Assembly (NCBI GenBank): GCA_019694755.1
Contig: JAIBBI010000005.1
Location: forward strand, 29,802-93,801
Direction: 5' to 3'
Length of the DNA stretch: 64,000 nucleotides
Source of the DNA: Gemmataceae bacterium
GTDB lineage: Bacteria > Planctomycetota > Planctomycetia > Gemmatales > Gemmataceae
The position numbers were made by a program, and so were the translations under genes. Positions 18,367-27,329 of the stretch are shown piece after piece (position 1 is the first letter of the stretch; each line of letters starts with the position of its first letter). Under the pieces are notes generated by a model. That model searched no databases. It was not told the origin of the DNA and saw only the letters and a program-made list of their open reading frames with translations.

Positions 18367-18563
18367 GCCATCGTTTTAGCGCGAAGGCCGCATGAAACAA
18401 CCCGCCGAAGCTGTCGCTCCGGAACGGAGTGCAAAGACCAGCATGCATCTTTTACTTTGGGCCGCGGGTCCCATGTCAGGGGCAATCAAAGGTCCATGGC
18501 CCGGCATGCTGACGAGGATTCGGAGTACGGAGAGCCGGATCCGGCAGGTAATTCACCGGCAAC

Positions 18564-18824
18564 ATGAAAATCACATTCAACCCAGCCCGCATAACCCCAC
18601 CTGTTCCGGGTGCGAGCTTCGTTTCAGACTACGATCCCCAATGCGGGTGGCTGCTTTTGCCCTTTGGCCATGACTACAAGGCATCGGTTGTGTCACAAGA
18701 TTATGCAATAAATAGCTTTAAGGCCGATACTTGGCCGAGATCCCTGGCTGGTTTCATTTCGGCGAACTTGTTGAAACAGACGAAAGCTCAAAGACCTGAC
18801 CCCAACGCCAGGCACTCTGTCTGA
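18564..18824 (+). CDS. Small hypothetical protein (uncertain)
   Basis: An 86-residue frame beginning MKITFNPARITPP. It has lower GC and a more ordinary residue mix than most spurious frames in this DNA, and occupies an otherwise empty 630-bp gap between the methyltransferase and the PEP-CTERM gene. There is no clear ribosome binding site and no known domain. It could be a real orphan, the remnant of a decayed gene, or spurious. The rest of the gap (18367-18563) holds nothing I can name. Confidence 0.3.
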   Translation: MKITFNPARITPPVPGASFVSDYDPQCGWLLLPFGHDYKASVVSQDYAINSFKADTWPRSLAGFISANLLKQTKAQRPDPNARHSV

Positions 18825-18875
18825 TCGGTAGCCGATGGTTCGTCCACTTCGTTCGGAAAATTCGCGGATGATTGC

Positions 18876-18904
18876 TTGACCTGACTTTTCCGTCGGGGTA
18901 ATCT
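18876..18904 (+). promoter_or_regulatory. Sigma70-type promoter for the PEP-CTERM gene
   Basis: TTGACC and TAATCT boxes are separated by exactly 17 bases. Transcription should start near 18911, giving a leader of about 85 nt before the ATG at 18997, which has a GGAGA ribosome binding site. Both boxes match the consensus at most positions and sit in an AT-richer pocket of high-GC DNA. Confidence 0.65.
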
Positions 18905-18996
18905 GTGCAAAGAACTTCCCAGAAACCTAACCTCGGTGTTACCATCGGCGGGTCCCTGTCCGCCATGCAACACAGCTTCACCCCGGAGAGTCCCAG

Positions 18997-19680
18997 ATGG
19001 TTTCAGTGAACAAGACTCGCCTCCTGAGCCAGGCCGACCGCCTGCTCGGTCGCACGGCCACTGCCGTCGCAGTCGCGGCCGGTGCCGGGGTGCTCGGCAT
19101 TACGCCGACCGCACAGGCCGGCATCGTGTACTCCAATACTGTCATCCCGATCCCGGTTAACCTCGATGGCGTGTATCTAAACGTCATCACCGGCCTAACG
19201 GGAACGGCGGGGTCGGGGACTGCGGGCTGGGACATCAACCCCTACAGCGCGACCACTCTTCAGTGGTTCCAACCAAACACGACGAATCACGGCTTCATCA
19301 CCAACCTGGGGTCGTCTGCGACGCTGGTCGACAACCTTGCGATCGGTTCACTGATCGATGTATCGTCGACATTCGGTAGCGGGACCGCCGGTTCGGAAGC
19401 TACGGGCGCTACCGCGTTCAACCTGAACAGTTCGAACAACTTCGTCGGATTCCGGTTCTTGAACGAAGGCACGTCGCAGATCAACTACGGCTGGGTCCAA
19501 GTCGCCCTCGGCGCGACCTTCACCGATCCCGCTCGATCGATCGTCGGTTGGGCGTACGAAGACTCGGGGGCCGGTATCACCGTGACCCCCGTGCCGGAGC
19601 CGTCGTCGATGGCGCTGCTGTCAGTCGGTGCGGCCGGCCTCGTCGCCTACCGCCGTCGCCGTCAGGCCGCCAAGGCCTGA
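18997..19680 (+). CDS. PEP-CTERM sorting-domain secreted protein
   Basis: A 227-residue protein. A signal peptide spans about 1-41 (ending PTAQA). The middle is a serine/threonine/glycine-rich beta-type domain without a named family. The last 30 residues are a textbook PEP-CTERM tail: VPEPSS at 199-204, a hydrophobic helix, then a basic cluster (YRRRRQ). Such proteins are processed by an exosortase during export; no exosortase is encoded here. It is a single-gene unit with its own promoter (18876-18904) and a strong terminator (19708-19748). Confidence 0.92.
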   Translation: MVSVNKTRLLSQADRLLGRTATAVAVAAGAGVLGITPTAQAGIVYSNTVIPIPVNLDGVYLNVITGLTGTAGSGTAGWDINPYSATTLQWFQPNTTNHGFITNLGSSATLVDNLAIGSLIDVSSTFGSGTAGSEATGATAFNLNSSNNFVGFRFLNEGTSQINYGWVQVALGATFTDPARSIVGWAYEDSGAGITVTPVPEPSSMALLSVGAAGLVAYRRRRQAAKA

Positions 19681-19707
19681 TTTCGACTCGCTCCTGCTAC
19701 ACACCCG

Positions 19708-19748
19708 ACACGGTTCATGCTATCACGGCATGAACCGTGTCTTTTTTT
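19708..19748 (+). terminator. Rho-independent terminator of the PEP-CTERM gene
   Basis: Perfect 13-bp arms (ACACGGTTCATGC and its complement) at 19708-19720 and 19728-19740 enclose a 7-base loop, followed by CTTTTTTT. The 3' end reaches to within ten bases of the start of the next gene, so the downstream gene must use another promoter or read-through. Confidence 0.9.
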
Positions 19749-19758
19749 GGAGTCGCAC

Positions 19759-21702
19759 TTGGCCGACGATCGGCGTGCCGCGAAAGTCCTCCTGATCGGC
19801 TGGGACGCGGCCGACTGGAAGTTCATCAATCCGCTCCTCGATGCCGGGCGGATGCCGAACCTGTCCCGCCTCGTCGACGAGGGGGTGATCGGCAACATTG
19901 CCACGCTCCGGCCCTGCCTCTCGCCGATCCTCTGGACCTCCATCGCGACCGGCAAGACGGCCGACAAGCACGGCATCGCCGGCTTCGTCGAGCCGATCCC
20001 CGACGGTTCGGGGGTCCGCCTGTCGTCCAGCACATCGCGGACCACGAAGGCGATCTGGAACATCCTGTCGCAGAGCCAGATCACGAGTGCAGTCGTCAAC
20101 TGGTATGCCAGCCACCCGGCCGAGCCGATCCGCGGCACATGTATCTCCAACCGCTTCTTCGAGGGCCCGCCGGCCGACCCGAATCGCCCCTGGGAAGTCG
20201 TGCCCGGGAGCGTTCATCCCGAGTCACTTCTCCCGATCGTCGCGCAATTCCGCATGCACCCGGCCGAGCTTGGCCGGGCCGATATCGCGCGGTTCATCCC
20301 GGACATCGACCGCATCGACCTCACGACCGACCGTCGGCCGGCGCAACTCGCCGCCGCGCTGGCCCGCACCGTGTCCGTCCACAGCGTGGCCACCGGCATC
20401 ATGGAGGCCGAACCCTGGGACTTCCTGGCGGTGTATTACGACGGCCTGGATGTCGCGGGACACCAGTTCATGCCGTACCACCCGCCGCAGATGCCCGGCG
20501 TGAGCGACGGGGACTTCGCGACGTACCAGCACGTCATGCGCGAGCTGTATCTGTTTCACGACGCGATGCTGGGCCGGCTGCTCGACCTCGCCGGGCCGGA
20601 TACCACGGTAATTCTCGTGTCCGATCACGGGTTTCATTGCGACCACCTCCGGCCCACGCAGTCGGCAGAGACGGAAGAGGCCCAGGCCGCGCTCTGGCAC
20701 CGCCAGTACGGCATCTTCGCGATGCGCGGGCCGGGCGTCCGGCAGGACGAGCGGGTGTACGGTGCCAACTTGCTCGATATCACGCCAACGGTGCTGACGC
20801 TCTTCGGCCTGCCCGTCGGCCTCGACATGGACGGCCGGCCGCTGCTCCAGGCATTCGAGAACCCGCCCGGACACCTGGCGACGATCCCGAGCTGGGACGG
20901 CGTTCCGGGCGAGGCCGGTACGCACCCGTCCGAGTTGTTGCAGCCCGCGGCAAAATCGCAGGCGGCGATCGAGCAGTTGATCGCCCTCGGCTACCTCCCG
21001 GCCGCGTCGGCCGAGGCGAGGCAGGCCGTCGTCATTGCCGTAGCCGAGTCGAAGTTCAACCTGGCCGTGGTGCATTCCAGTCACGGCCGTGAGCGGAAGG
21101 CCGTCAGCCTGCTCGAAGGGCTCCACGAGGAGTTCCCGGACCAGCCGCGCTACGCGCTGGCGCTGGCGAAGTCGCACGCCAACCTGGGCCAGCACCCGCA
21201 GAGCCGGGCGATCATCGAGAAGCTGGAGGCCCGCGGCTGGCAGTCGCCGGAGACGGATCTGCTGGCGGCGGCCGCGCTGTTTCACGAGGGCAAAGCGGAT
21301 CTCGCGCTGGCTCGGCTGGCCGATTGCGAGCGGAAGTACCCGCCCGCCGCGGCGATCTACACCATGATCGGCAACATGTGCGCGGCGCGGAAGAACTGGC
21401 ACGAGTCGGCCGAGGCGTTCGAGAAATCGCTCGCCCTCGACGGCGACGATCCGCTGGCCCACAACGGCCTGGCGCAGGCCCTCCTCCGGCTCTGCCGGTA
21501 CGAACCCGCCGCCGAGCACGCGCTGCGGGCCGTGGGCCTACTGTTCTTCTTTCCCCAGGCGCACTTCAACCTGGGCATGGCGTTCCTCGGGATGGGCGAG
21601 CCGGACCGGGCCGCCCGCTCACTGGAGCTTGCCGTCAGCCAGTCCCCCGGCTTCCACGAAGCGAGGCATCAGTTGGAAATGTTGAATAGAAGCAGAGAAT
21701 AG
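19759..21702 (+). CDS. Type I phosphodiesterase/nucleotide-pyrophosphatase-like protein with C-terminal TPR repeats
   Basis: About 647 residues from a TTG start at 19759, chosen because GGAG lies 6 bases upstream and because any earlier start would sit inside the terminator stem. Residues 8-400 belong to the alkaline-phosphatase superfamily: IGWDAADW (metal-site aspartate), SPILWTSIATGK (nucleophile threonine region), then VSDHGFHCDH for the second metal set. Residues about 430-640 form tetratricopeptide-like helical repeats (HNGLAQALLRL, AHFNLGMAFLGMG). No signal peptide is evident, so it may be cytosolic. Substrate unknown; the TPR part suggests a protein partner. Confidence 0.9.
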   Translation: MADDRRAAKVLLIGWDAADWKFINPLLDAGRMPNLSRLVDEGVIGNIATLRPCLSPILWTSIATGKTADKHGIAGFVEPIPDGSGVRLSSSTSRTTKAIWNILSQSQITSAVVNWYASHPAEPIRGTCISNRFFEGPPADPNRPWEVVPGSVHPESLLPIVAQFRMHPAELGRADIARFIPDIDRIDLTTDRRPAQLAAALARTVSVHSVATGIMEAEPWDFLAVYYDGLDVAGHQFMPYHPPQMPGVSDGDFATYQHVMRELYLFHDAMLGRLLDLAGPDTTVILVSDHGFHCDHLRPTQSAETEEAQAALWHRQYGIFAMRGPGVRQDERVYGANLLDITPTVLTLFGLPVGLDMDGRPLLQAFENPPGHLATIPSWDGVPGEAGTHPSELLQPAAKSQAAIEQLIALGYLPAASAEARQAVVIAVAESKFNLAVVHSSHGRERKAVSLLEGLHEEFPDQPRYALALAKSHANLGQHPQSRAIIEKLEARGWQSPETDLLAAAALFHEGKADLALARLADCERKYPPAAAIYTMIGNMCAARKNWHESAEAFEKSLALDGDDPLAHNGLAQALLRLCRYEPAAEHALRAVGLLFFFPQAHFNLGMAFLGMGEPDRAARSLELAVSQSPGFHEARHQLEMLNRSRE

Positions 21703-21761
21703 GCGACGCGACCGGTAGATCAACCTCGATAGCACGAATTAGAGCAGCATTCAACAAAAAC

Positions 21762-21860
21762 GAATCACGAAAGCACGAAACCGCGAAAACACGAAATGGA
21801 GCCGGGCGGAGTTCAACAAAGATCCTTTTCGTGATTTCGAACTTTCGTGTTTTCGTGATG
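21762..21860. repeat. Inverted repeat built from CACGAAA words
   Basis: Repeats of CACGAAA spaced 8-9 bases at 21765-21798 face their reverse complement (TTTCGTG words) at 21828-21860, giving a potential long hairpin. The 184-bp gap 21703-21886 contains no gene. It may serve as a bidirectional terminator between the convergent phosphodiesterase and ArsC-like genes. Confidence 0.7.
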
Positions 21861-21886
21861 AAGTATTTTTCTTCGTCCTGCAGCGA

Positions 21887-22246
21887 CTACGCCAGATACT
21901 CTTCGTACGCCGCTTCGTTGCAGCCGACGATCAGTGTCTTGCCGACCAGAACGGTCGGGGCTTTGAGATTGCCCGAGGGGCCGAGTAGCAATTTCGCGAG
22001 GTCTTCGTCGGCCGGCGGGTCTTTCTTCAGATTTACGACCGTGACCTTGGCCCCCCGGCCGGAGACGACCGTGGTCGCCTTGCCTTTGGCCAGCGCGACG
22101 GCCTCGTCGGCCCCGAAGCGGACCTGCCGGGCGTCGATGGCGGGGCCGGCCACTTCCACCTTGTTCTTCTTGAACCAGGCGTGGGCCCGCTCGCAGCCGG
22201 TGCAGTTCTTGCGGTGGTAGAGCCAGGCGATTTTCTTCGCGGCCAT
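21887..22246 (-). CDS. ArsC/Spx-like thioredoxin-fold protein
   Basis: A 119-residue cytosolic protein. The N-terminal strand is followed by NCTGCERAHAWF with a CxxC (residues about 15-18), the redox site of glutaredoxin/ArsC-like folds. The C-terminal part (LLLGPSGNLKAPTVLVGKTLIVG) matches the cis-proline-containing end of ArsC-family proteins. It may act as a thiol oxidoreductase; arsenate reduction is not implied, because no ars genes are present. It follows fabF on the same strand with an 18-bp gap and may be the third gene of the acpP-fabF operon. Confidence 0.8.
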   Translation of the reverse strand: MAAKKIAWLYHRKNCTGCERAHAWFKKNKVEVAGPAIDARQVRFGADEAVALAKGKATTVVSGRGAKVTVVNLKKDPPADEDLAKLLLGPSGNLKAPTVLVGKTLIVGCNEAAYEEYLA

Positions 22247-22264
22247 GCGAATTGATTCCCGTGC

Positions 22265-23506
22265 TTACTTGAACGCGCCGACGGCCAGGCAGCAGTTGTG
22301 CCCGCCGAAGCCGAAGCTGTTGGACACGACCGCGGAGACGCGGGCCTCGCGGGCCTGGTTGGGCACGTAGTCGAGGTCGCAGGACGGGTCGGGCGTGTCG
22401 TAATTGATGGTGGGATGCACGACGCCGTGCTTGATGCTCAGGCAGCAGGCGATCAGGGCGGCCCCGCCGCTCGCGCCGAGCAGGTGGCCGATCATGCTCT
22501 TGGTGCTGGTCACCATCAGCTTGCGGGCGTGGTCGCCGAAGCTCTTCTTGATGGCCGCGGTCTCGGCCGCGTCGCCGAGCTCGGTGCTGGTGCCGTGCGC
22601 GTTGACGTACTGCACCTGGTCGGCATTCAGCCCGGCGTCGGCCATTGCGAATTCCATCGCCTTGCACGCCCCGAGGCCCTCGGGGTGCGGCGCGGTGATG
22701 TGGTAGGCGTCGGCCGTGCTGCCCGCGGCGAGCACCTCGGCGTAGATCTTCGCGCCGCGCTTTTTGGCGTGTTCGAGTTCTTCGAGGATGTACAGGCCCG
22801 CCCCTTCGCCGAGGACGAAACCGTCGCGGTCCTTGTCGAACGGCCGGCTGGCCTTCGCGGGCGCGTCGTTCCGGCTCGATAGCGCCTTCGCCGACGCGAA
22901 GCCGCCGAGGCCCATGGGCGTGATCGCGGCTTCCGCGCCGCCGGTGATCATCACGTCGGCATAGCCGAACTGGATGGCCCGCAAAGCGTCGACGGTGGCA
23001 TTGTGGGCCGAGGCGCAGGCCGTCGAGACGGCCGAGTTCGCGCCCATGAGGCCGTAGCGGATCGAGACGTTGCCCGTGGCCGCGTTGGCGATCATCTTGG
23101 GGATCACGAACGGGCTGATCCGGCCGGGGCCCTTGTCGCGGAGGTCGTTGTGACCGTCTTCGAATTCGTTGAGCCCGCCGATGCCCGAGCCGATGATGAC
23201 GCCGGCCCGGAACGGGTCCATCTTCGCGAAGTCGATCCCGGCATCGGTGACGGCTTCGTGGGCGGCGATGACGGCGAACTGGGTGAACCGGTCCATCCGC
23301 CGGGCTTCTTTCACGCCGACGGTCGTCTCCGGGTGGAAGTCCTTGACCTCGCCGGCGAAATGCACCTTGAAGTTGGTGGTGTCGAACTGGGTAATGGGCG
23401 CAACGCCGCTGACGCCCGCCAGCAGATTCTGCCAGTAGGTCGCGACGTCATTACCGATCGGTGTCACCGCCCCGAGGCCGGTGATGACCACCCGCCGGCG
23501 GTTCAT
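22265..23506 (-). CDS. fabF: Beta-ketoacyl-ACP synthase II
   Basis: A 413-residue protein of standard FabF length. Cys164 (STACAS), His304 (VNAHGTST) and His341 ([10 protein letters not shown]) form the complete Cys-His-His active site of elongating ketosynthases. It condenses malonyl-ACP with acyl-ACP in fatty-acid elongation in the cytosol. The start overlaps the stop of acpP by four bases (23503-23506), so it is translationally coupled to its own carrier protein. Confidence 0.97.
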   Translation of the reverse strand: MNRRRVVITGLGAVTPIGNDVATYWQNLLAGVSGVAPITQFDTTNFKVHFAGEVKDFHPETTVGVKEARRMDRFTQFAVIAAHEAVTDAGIDFAKMDPFRAGVIIGSGIGGLNEFEDGHNDLRDKGPGRISPFVIPKMIANAATGNVSIRYGLMGANSAVSTACASAHNATVDALRAIQFGYADVMITGGAEAAITPMGLGGFASAKALSSRNDAPAKASRPFDKDRDGFVLGEGAGLYILEELEHAKKRGAKIYAEVLAAGSTADAYHITAPHPEGLGACKAMEFAMADAGLNADQVQYVNAHGTSTELGDAAETAAIKKSFGDHARKLMVTSTKSMIGHLLGASGGAALIACCLSIKHGVVHPTINYDTPDPSCDLDYVPNQAREARVSAVVSNSFGFGGHNCCLAVGAFK

Positions 23507-23745
23507 TTCTTCTTGATCTCCGCCTCGATGTAATTAATCGCTTCGCCGACGGTTTTGATCTTCTCGGCCTGGTCGTCGGGGATGTTGATCTCGAACTCTT
23601 CTTCGAGTTCCATGATCAATTCCACGATGTCCAGCGAGTCCGCGCCGATGTCTTCGATAAAGCGGGTTTCCCGCTTCACCTGGTCCTTGTTGACGCCCAG
23701 GTTCTCACAGACAATCTCGGTCACGCGTTCTTCAACGGAGGGCAC
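23503..23745 (-). CDS. acpP: Acyl carrier protein
   Basis: An 80-residue acidic protein with the phosphopantetheine-attachment motif [10 protein letters not shown] (Ser37). It carries growing acyl chains for FabF and other fatty-acid enzymes. The start is GTG at 23745 with AGGAG 9 bases upstream. It is the first gene of a minus-strand unit acpP-fabF-arsC-like. The 243-bp region upstream (23746-23988) is shared with the divergent protease gene; I found no convincing promoter boxes there. Confidence 0.97.
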   Translation of the reverse strand: MPSVEERVTEIVCENLGVNKDQVKRETRFIEDIGADSLDIVELIMELEEEFEINIPDDQAEKIKTVGEAINYIEAEIKKK

Positions 23746-23988
23746 GTGTTTCTCTCCTGAGTGCAGTCGGCCCGGAATATGGGCAGAATGTATCGCCGGG
23801 GGGAAGTTTCGGGAAGTCCAATTGGGCGAGGCCGCGGCGACGGGCGAAGTCTGGTAATTGTGCGACCGGGGGGGTGAATCGGCTACGGCCGATCGGGAAA
23901 TGGTCCGCTCCGGGTCCCGAATCGGGTTTGTCTTTGACCTGCCGATGTACGCCCGTTACGATGAGGACACCACCGGGGAACCGCCGCC

Positions 23989-25002
23989 ATGCGCCGCTTC
24001 GCGTCCGCCACCCTCACGCTGATCGCCTTCATCGGCCTGACGCTCGCCCAGCCCAAGCCGGCCGCGAGCACCGGCAACATCTACAAGCGCACCATCAAGT
24101 CCTGCGTCTGGGTGTTCAGCCCGCTCGGCGGCGGCAAGGCCCGCACCGGGTCCGGCACCCTCATCGACGTGAAAGACCGCCTCGTCATCACCAACTATCA
24201 CGTCGTCGGCGACGACCCCGACGTCTACATCCTCTTCCCGATCCTCGACAAGGCCGGCAACCCGCACAACGAGCGGCAGGAATACGTCAACCTCATCAAC
24301 TCCGGCAAGGCCCCCAAGGGCAAGGTCATCGCCGTCGAGAAGAAGCGCGACCTCGCCCTCGTCCAGGTCGCATCGATTCCCAAGGACACCCCCGCCGTCC
24401 GCATCTCCAAAGACGGGGTCGGCCCCTCGGATGCCGTCCACTGCATCGGCAACTCCGGCGCGAGCGCGGGCCTCTTCGACTACTGCAAAGGCGACGTCCG
24501 CAACGTCGCCCAGCTCCGGGCCATGCCAAAGGGCTCCGACAAACCATTCGAACTCAACGCTCGCATGATCGAGCACACCGCCCCGGTCAATCAGGGCCAG
24601 AGCGGCGGTCCGGTGCTCAACGATGCCGGCGACCTCGTCGGCGTGACGCAGGGGCACGCGCTCGGCGAGAACGTCCGCGGCATCAGCCTCGCCGTCGACC
24701 TGAGCGAGGTCAAAGACTTCCTGAAAGCCAACAAGTACGCCCGACTCCTGAACGCCCCGCCAACGGCAATCGCCTCGGCCGTCGAGTCGCCGAAGTCCTC
24801 CGCGCCGGCCGGCGAACCGGACGCCAAGGCTGACGCCGCGAAGCAGGAAAACGCGGCGGCCGGGAAGCTCTCGTTCGCCAAGGAGTTCATCAGCGCGGGC
24901 AAGAAGGACAAGGCCCGCGAACGCCTCGAAGACATCCTGAAAAACTACCCCACCACGAAGGCCGCCGCCGAGGCGAAGACTTTGCTCGAATCGCTGAAGT
25001 AG
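23989..25002 (+). CDS. Secreted trypsin-like serine protease
   Basis: A 337-residue protein with a signal peptide (about 1-20, cut near LA-QPK). The chymotrypsin-fold triad is complete: His71 (TNYHVVGD), Asp121 (KRDLALV) and Ser205 (NQGQSGGPV). The motif has Gln where most S1C proteases have Asn before SGG. There is no PDZ domain; instead residues about 255-337 are an Ala/Lys-rich linker and a short helical tail resembling a TPR-like end (DKARERLEDILKNYPTT). It probably acts in periplasmic protein quality control or surface-protein processing. Its stop codon lies inside the first heptamer of the repeat at 25001. Confidence 0.9.
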   Translation: MRRFASATLTLIAFIGLTLAQPKPAASTGNIYKRTIKSCVWVFSPLGGGKARTGSGTLIDVKDRLVITNYHVVGDDPDVYILFPILDKAGNPHNERQEYVNLINSGKAPKGKVIAVEKKRDLALVQVASIPKDTPAVRISKDGVGPSDAVHCIGNSGASAGLFDYCKGDVRNVAQLRAMPKGSDKPFELNARMIEHTAPVNQGQSGGPVLNDAGDLVGVTQGHALGENVRGISLAVDLSEVKDFLKANKYARLLNAPPTAIASAVESPKSSAPAGEPDAKADAAKQENAAAGKLSFAKEFISAGKKDKARERLEDILKNYPTTKAAAEAKTLLESLK

Positions 25003-25035
25003 GTGTCAGGTGTCAGGTGTCAGGTGTCAGGTGTC
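25001..25035. repeat. Five tandem AGGTGTC heptamers
   Basis: Five perfect 7-base units begin on the last base pair of the protease stop codon. Reverse-complement-like heptamers (GGCACCT twice) occur at 25122-25135, so the two could form an imperfect stem spanning the 158-bp gap. Confidence 0.9.
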
Positions 25036-25045
25036 AGGGAGAATT

Positions 25046-25073
25046 GCAGAATGCAGAATTTAGAATGCAGAAT
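25046..25073. repeat. Heptamer-periodic repeat (GCAGAAT)
   Basis: Four units GCAGAAT, GCAGAAT, TTAGAAT, GCAGAAT in perfect 7-base register. The complement of this word resembles the CAATCTG heptamers at 53.1 and 58.1 kb in length and phase, though not in exact sequence. Confidence 0.85.
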
Positions 25074-25160
25074 GAAAAGCGGGCTTTGCGAACCACGGTC
25101 AGGTGTATCGGCCTGACACCCGGCACCTGGCACCTGAAACCCTTGAACCCGCGACAACAG

Positions 25161-25961
25161 TTACTCCTTCTTCGGACCCAGTACTACGATCACGGGGTCT
25201 TTTGCGGGTAAACTGGCGTCGAGTGGGAGTTCGTTGGTGGAGGGCATGCGTTTGACGTTGGTTTGGCCTTCGAGGAACTCGTCGGCCGGGAGCACGTCGT
25301 CGAAAATCTTGTTGCCGTAGTGCATCGGCAGGATGTACCGCCGGGGCTTTATCGCCGCGACGACTCGTTTCGCCTGGTCGCCGTTCAGCGTGTAGACCCC
25401 GCCGACGGGGACGAGCAGCACATCCACCGGGCCGATCTGCCGCAGTTGTTCCTCGCTGAGTTGATGGCCGAGGTCGCCGAGGTGGGCCAGAGTCAGGCCA
25501 TCGAACTCGACGATGAACACGGAGTTCCGACCCCGCAATGCGCCCTGCGACGAGTCGTGGAAGACACCGACGTTGCGGACCTTCACGTCGCGGAAGGTTT
25601 CGTCGACGGGGTTCCAGACGGACCGGGAGCTGCGCCCGCCCTCGCCCGCCATCTTCACGCCTTCCAGCACCTTCGCGGTCGCGCGGTTCTCGATCGATTC
25701 GAGCCGGGTGTGGTCGGGATGAGGGTGGCTGATGAGCACGAGGTCCGCCCGCGCGACCGGTCGGCCGAACGCCTCGATGGCATGGGGATCAAAGGCGATC
25801 TTGGTGCCCTTCGAGGTCTCCAAAACGAAGAACGACTGCCCGAGCCAGCGCAGCACCGGCTTCTTGTCCTGGGCCCGGGCGGACAAAGACATGCCACAGA
25901 GAACACAGAGAGCACCGAGTAGGAAAGTCAATTGCAGCTTTGAGCGTCGACGGGAGTACAT
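25161..25961 (-). CDS. Secreted MBL-fold metallo-hydrolase
   Basis: About 266 residues from the ATG at 25961 (AAAGG upstream); an in-frame ATG at 25976 is the alternative. Residues 1-31 are a signal peptide. The metallo-beta-lactamase motif is SHPHPDH (about 77-83); a later histidine lies in the LAHLGDLGH strand and another in LPMHYGNK. The arrangement is that of UlaG/YtkL-like hydrolases rather than classical beta-lactamases. Unusually, the signal-peptide core (about residues 16-23) is encoded by the CACAGAG-type dispersed repeat. The substrate is unknown. Confidence 0.88.
   Translation of the reverse strand: MYSRRRSKLQLTFLLGALCVLCGMSLSARAQDKKPVLRWLGQSFFVLETSKGTKIAFDPHAIEAFGRPVARADLVLISHPHPDHTRLESIENRATAKVLEGVKMAGEGGRSSRSVWNPVDETFRDVKVRNVGVFHDSSQGALRGRNSVFIVEFDGLTLAHLGDLGHQLSEEQLRQIGPVDVLLVPVGGVYTLNGDQAKRVVAAIKPRRYILPMHYGNKIFDDVLPADEFLEGQTNVKRMPSTNELPLDASLPAKDPVIVVLGPKKE
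25893..25915. repeat. CACAGAG-word repeat lying inside a signal-peptide coding region
   Basis: GCCACAGAG AACACAGAG AGCAC, the same 9-base pattern as in the non-coding copies at 14126 and 26075, here read through as codons of the MBL protein's hydrophobic signal segment. Confidence 0.7.
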
Positions 25962-26074
25962 TATCAGGCCTTTCATTTACCGTTTGAGCTACACCTGCGA
26001 CCGCCTTGGTTGACAATTATCCAAAGTTCTCGCCGGATGATACACAGGCCAATCAGTCGTCACTCTCCGGGCTT

Positions 26075-26095
26075 CTTCTCTGAGTTCTCTGTGGC
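26075..26095. repeat. CACAGAG-word repeat just after apgM
   Basis: CTTCTCTGAGTTCTCTGTGGC, the reverse orientation of the same word family, immediately following the apgM stop on the minus strand. The gap 25962-26094 contains no gene. Confidence 0.65.
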
Positions 26096-27288
26096 TACTT
26101 GTTCAAAAGCCACGGCATCAGTTGCCAGCCGGGGTCGAAGGCGGGGCCGCGCTGGGCGTGTTCTTCATCGTACTGCACCGGCCCGCCGGACGCGATGCCC
26201 GCGCCCCCCGCCGCGTACGGCACCGCGCCGTAACTGTGGGCCCGGGTCGTCAGCGGCGTCCGGTGATCCGGGCTGACCAGCATCCGCCAGTCGCCGAACT
26301 TTGGCAGCGCATCCAAAATCGGCCCGACGATGTGCGCGTCGATCTGCTCCAGCGACTTCACCTTCTCCTCAACCAGCCCCGCATGCGACGCCTCGTCCGG
26401 CGCTTCGACGTGGACGCAAATCAGATCGTACCGGTCGAGGTGATCGATTGCGAGGCGGGCCTGGGCCGCGTAGTCGGTGTCGATGTAGTCGGTGATTCCC
26501 GGGGCTTCGAGCCGGTCCCAGCCCAAAAGCGCGCCGACGCCGCGGACGAGGTCGACGCCCGTCGTAATCGCGCCGCGGGGGCCGTACTTGCGGTCGAACT
26601 GCTCCAGCGTCGGCGCCCGGCCCTGACCCCAGAGCCAGACCTGTGTCGCGTCCTTCTTCCCGGCCGCCCGCCGGGCCACGTTCACCGGATGGTCGGCAAG
26701 TACTGTGCGACTTCGCGCCATGATGTCGCGGAGGACGTCGCTGCCGGTGCCGCGCGGAAGATACCTGTCCACGGGCTGATCCGGAATATCGTGCGGCGGT
26801 TGCGTAGTCACGTCGTCGGCGAAGATCGGCCCGGTCTCGCCGCGGTAGGCCAGCAGATTCCGATAGCCGACGCCCGGCGTCAGGTCGAAGCCGGCCGGCA
26901 GAATTTCGCGGAGCGCTTCGACGAGCTGCCCGCCCTCCTCGCTGGAGATATGCCCGGAGGTGAAGTCGCGCATGTGGCCGTCGGGGACGTGCACGAAATT
27001 GCAGCGGATGGCCCAATCGGCCGGGCCGAGTGCGACCCCCAGGGCGGCCGCCTCCAGCGGCGCGCGGCCGGTGTAGACCTCGAGCGGGTCGTAACCGAAA
27101 AGCGAGAGCGTGGCGACATCACTGGCCGGCGTGAGCGGGTGCGGCACGTTGTTGGTCAATCCGCAGACGCCGAGCGTGGCCAGGCGATCGATGTTCGGCA
27201 GTCGGGCCGCCTGCAACGGCGTCTTCCCGCCCAAGGCCGGGCACGGGTCGTCGGCACAACCGTCCGGAATCACGATCACGTATTTCAT
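26095..27288 (-). CDS. apgM: Cofactor-independent phosphoglycerate mutase, archaeal type
   Basis: A 397-residue protein. It begins KYVIVIPDGCAD with the metal-binding aspartate, and has the nucleophile serine in the SDVATLSLFGYDP stretch (about 56-68), GRAPLEAAALG, and a late metal cluster SPDHRTPLTTRAHS (about 345-358). These are hallmarks of the ApgM branch of the alkaline-phosphatase superfamily. It interconverts 3- and 2-phosphoglycerate in glycolysis/gluconeogenesis. It is divergent from the GH57 gene with only 41 bp between starts. Confidence 0.94.
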   Translation of the reverse strand: MKYVIVIPDGCADDPCPALGGKTPLQAARLPNIDRLATLGVCGLTNNVPHPLTPASDVATLSLFGYDPLEVYTGRAPLEAAALGVALGPADWAIRCNFVHVPDGHMRDFTSGHISSEEGGQLVEALREILPAGFDLTPGVGYRNLLAYRGETGPIFADDVTTQPPHDIPDQPVDRYLPRGTGSDVLRDIMARSRTVLADHPVNVARRAAGKKDATQVWLWGQGRAPTLEQFDRKYGPRGAITTGVDLVRGVGALLGWDRLEAPGITDYIDTDYAAQARLAIDHLDRYDLICVHVEAPDEASHAGLVEEKVKSLEQIDAHIVGPILDALPKFGDWRMLVSPDHRTPLTTRAHSYGAVPYAAGGAGIASGGPVQYDEEHAQRGPAFDPGWQLMPWLLNK

Positions 27289-27329
27289 CGCGACATTCTA
27301 CGATAAGGGAAACTGCGGAGCGTTGCCGG

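Noticed and set aside
18520..18560. GAGTACGGAGAGCCGGAT-like words resembling the edge of a group II intron
   Set aside because: The expected complementary half and any reverse transcriptase are missing; too short to support a call.
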